A DNA stretch of 7,397 nt from an uncultured Clostridia bacterium (GTDB taxonomy: Bacteria > Bacillota > Clostridia > Saccharofermentanales > Saccharofermentanaceae), in NCBI GenBank assembly GCA_946545505.1, contig CAMNNN010000067.1, positions 1 through 7,397 of the forward strand, given 5' to 3'. Both the position numbers and the translations under genes were made by a program. Below the pieces are notes generated by a model. The model worked only from the letters and a program-made list of their open reading frames with translations, was not told where the DNA came from and ran no database searches. This document shows positions 6,511 through 7,397 of the stretch, in pieces. Every line of letters begins with the position of its first letter. Within the stretch, counting starts at the first letter, position 1.

Positions 6511-7397
6511 TTACTCCCCCTCTACGAAAAGCACCTTAACTATGCCCTGCTTCTTGGCATATTCATTAAGTGCATCCTTACTCTTGCCGGTAGTGTCGAG
6601 TATGACAGAAAGACCTTCTTCGCGAAGCTTTGCTGCCTGCCCGTAGGCCTTGCCTCTGAAGCCGTCCTTGAATCCGATTATGGCATCACACGGCTTCTCA
6701 TCCATGGACACGCCCTGTCTTAACAGAGCTGTCAGTGTGAGTGTAAGGCTCAAGGAGAATCCTACGCATCCCATCTGCCGGCCGAATACTGCGACTGTGT
6801 TGTCGTAACGTCCGCCGGAGATGATCGGGAAACCGACCTCGTAGGTGTAACCCTTGAAGATAACGCCCGTATAGTAGTCGACAGATCCTCCGAGAAGTCC
6901 CGAGTCTACCGATACATACTTAAGGAATCCCTGTTCGTCGAGAGCGTCGAGAATAGCCTTCAGGTTATCGAGTGCCTCAACAGCTTCCTTATCCGTTACC
7001 TTGGATTTGAAGGCATCGATGATGTCATATGTGCCCTGAGCATCGGAAAGCATGAGAAGGAGATTCTTGCCTTCGGCATTAAGTCCCAGCTTATCGCATG
7101 TCTTCTCGATAGTAACCGTGTCGCGGCTGCTGATGGCGTCTCTTATAAGCTCCTTGTTGGATTCATCGAGACCGAGCTGTCTCGCGATGCCGTCGTAAAG
7201 CCTTACCTGACCTACGGAGATCTGAAGATCTTTGATGCCTGTAGTAAGAGCAGACTTGATAGCCAGAGCGATTACCTCCGCATCCGCATCGGCACCGTCA
7301 GCACCCATAAGCTCGACACCTGCCTGTGTAAACTCATTCTGCTTACCGCCGCCTGAATCAGCGAAGCGGAACATATTCTCTATATAGCAAAATCTTA
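6511..7397 (-). CDS. hisZ: ATP phosphoribosyltransferase regulatory subunit HisZ, 5'-truncated by window edge
   Basis: HisZ is a histidyl-tRNA synthetase paralogue without aminoacylation activity. It forms a hetero-octamer with short HisG and carries the histidine feedback site. The window holds the last 294 residues, so about 100 N-terminal residues (class II motif 1) lie beyond the edge. The frame stays open past the in-frame ATG at 7374, and the upstream codons read RFCYIEN before MFRFADSGGGKQNEFTQAG. This matches the family's motif 2 region, so that ATG is internal. HisZ-like traits are EFTQAGVELMG, where HisRS has a histidine in place of the threonine, and GGSVDYYTG, where HisRS has RGLDYYT with a catalytic arginine. 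ISGGRYD (motif 3 region) is retained. A short C-terminal alpha/beta stretch ending VLFVEGE follows. True HisRS is disfavoured by these changes and by the adjacent hisG. Confidence 0.94.
   Translation of the reverse strand, partial: RFCYIENMFRFADSGGGKQNEFTQAGVELMGADGADADAEVIALAIKSALTTGIKDLQISVGQVRLYDGIARQLGLDESNKELIRDAISSRDTVTIEKTCDKLGLNAEGKNLLLMLSDAQGTYDIIDAFKSKVTDKEAVEALDNLKAILDALDEQGFLKYVSVDSGLLGGSVDYYTGVIFKGYTYEVGFPIISGGRYDNTVAVFGRQMGCVGFSLSLTLTLTALLRQGVSMDEKPCDAIIGFKDGFRGKAYGQAAKLREEGLSVILDTTGKSKDALNEYAKKQGIVKVLFVEGE
6514..6522 (-). promoter_or_regulatory. Ribosome binding site of hisG
   Basis: GAGGGGGAG lies 6 bases before the hisG ATG and overlaps the last codons of hisZ. It is purine-rich and strongly matches the anti-Shine-Dalgarno, though with a run of five G rather than the classic GGAGG. 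Confidence 0.7.

Noticed and set aside
6511..7397. Histidyl-tRNA synthetase (hisS) instead of hisZ
   Set aside because: The FTQ in motif 2 and GGSVDYY in place of RGLDYY differ from aminoacylating enzymes, and the gene directly precedes a short-form hisG that needs HisZ.
1..7397. Novel defence, mobile or RNA-based system
   Set aside because: Nearly every base belongs to nine recognisable biosynthetic genes in one orientation. No direct repeats, inverted repeats, tRNA-like or riboswitch-like structures stood out on reading.

Overview
The whole window is one minus-strand operon for histidine biosynthesis with a purine gene inside it. In transcription order, from right to left, it reads hisZ (5' part missing), hisG, hisD, hisC, hisB, purC, hisH, hisA, hisF (3' part missing). 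Coding sequence covers all but about 30 bases, and no gene is supported on the plus strand. The products take PRPP and ATP through the first step (HisG with HisZ), the HisA isomerisation and the HisF/HisH synthase step. They then continue through dehydration (HisB), transamination (HisC) and the final oxidation (HisD). Not seen here are hisI/hisE (steps 2 and 3) and a histidinol-phosphate phosphatase. HisB is the dehydratase-only form, so the phosphatase must be a separate gene.

The organism is most likely a bacterium of the Clostridia (Bacillota). Three things point that way: the short HisG with a HisZ regulatory subunit, the order hisZ-G-D-C-B-H-A-F, and strong AAGGAGG-like ribosome binding sites. 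Base composition looks close to balanced GC/AT by eye. No genus can be named from sequence alone.

The layout is very tight. hisZ-hisG are 3 bases apart, hisG-hisD overlap by 4, hisD-hisC abut, hisC-hisB overlap by 17, hisH-hisA overlap by 4 and hisA-hisF overlap by 19. The two loosest junctions are those around purC (21 bases before it, 6 after it). hisH and hisA both start with GTG. No internal terminator or convincing internal promoter is seen, and any T-box or other leader would lie upstream of hisZ, outside the window.

The feature most worth attention is purC (SAICAR synthetase) between hisB and hisH. It makes SAICAR, which PurB turns into AICAR, and AICAR is also the by-product released by HisF/HisH three genes away. 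HisG consumes ATP, so co-expression would tie purine resupply to histidine synthesis. That link is inference. This PurC is also the long form (293 residues), not the roughly 235-240-residue form common in bacteria. Otherwise this is a conventional biosynthetic operon; I see no mobile element, CRISPR array, RNA gene or unknown protein system.
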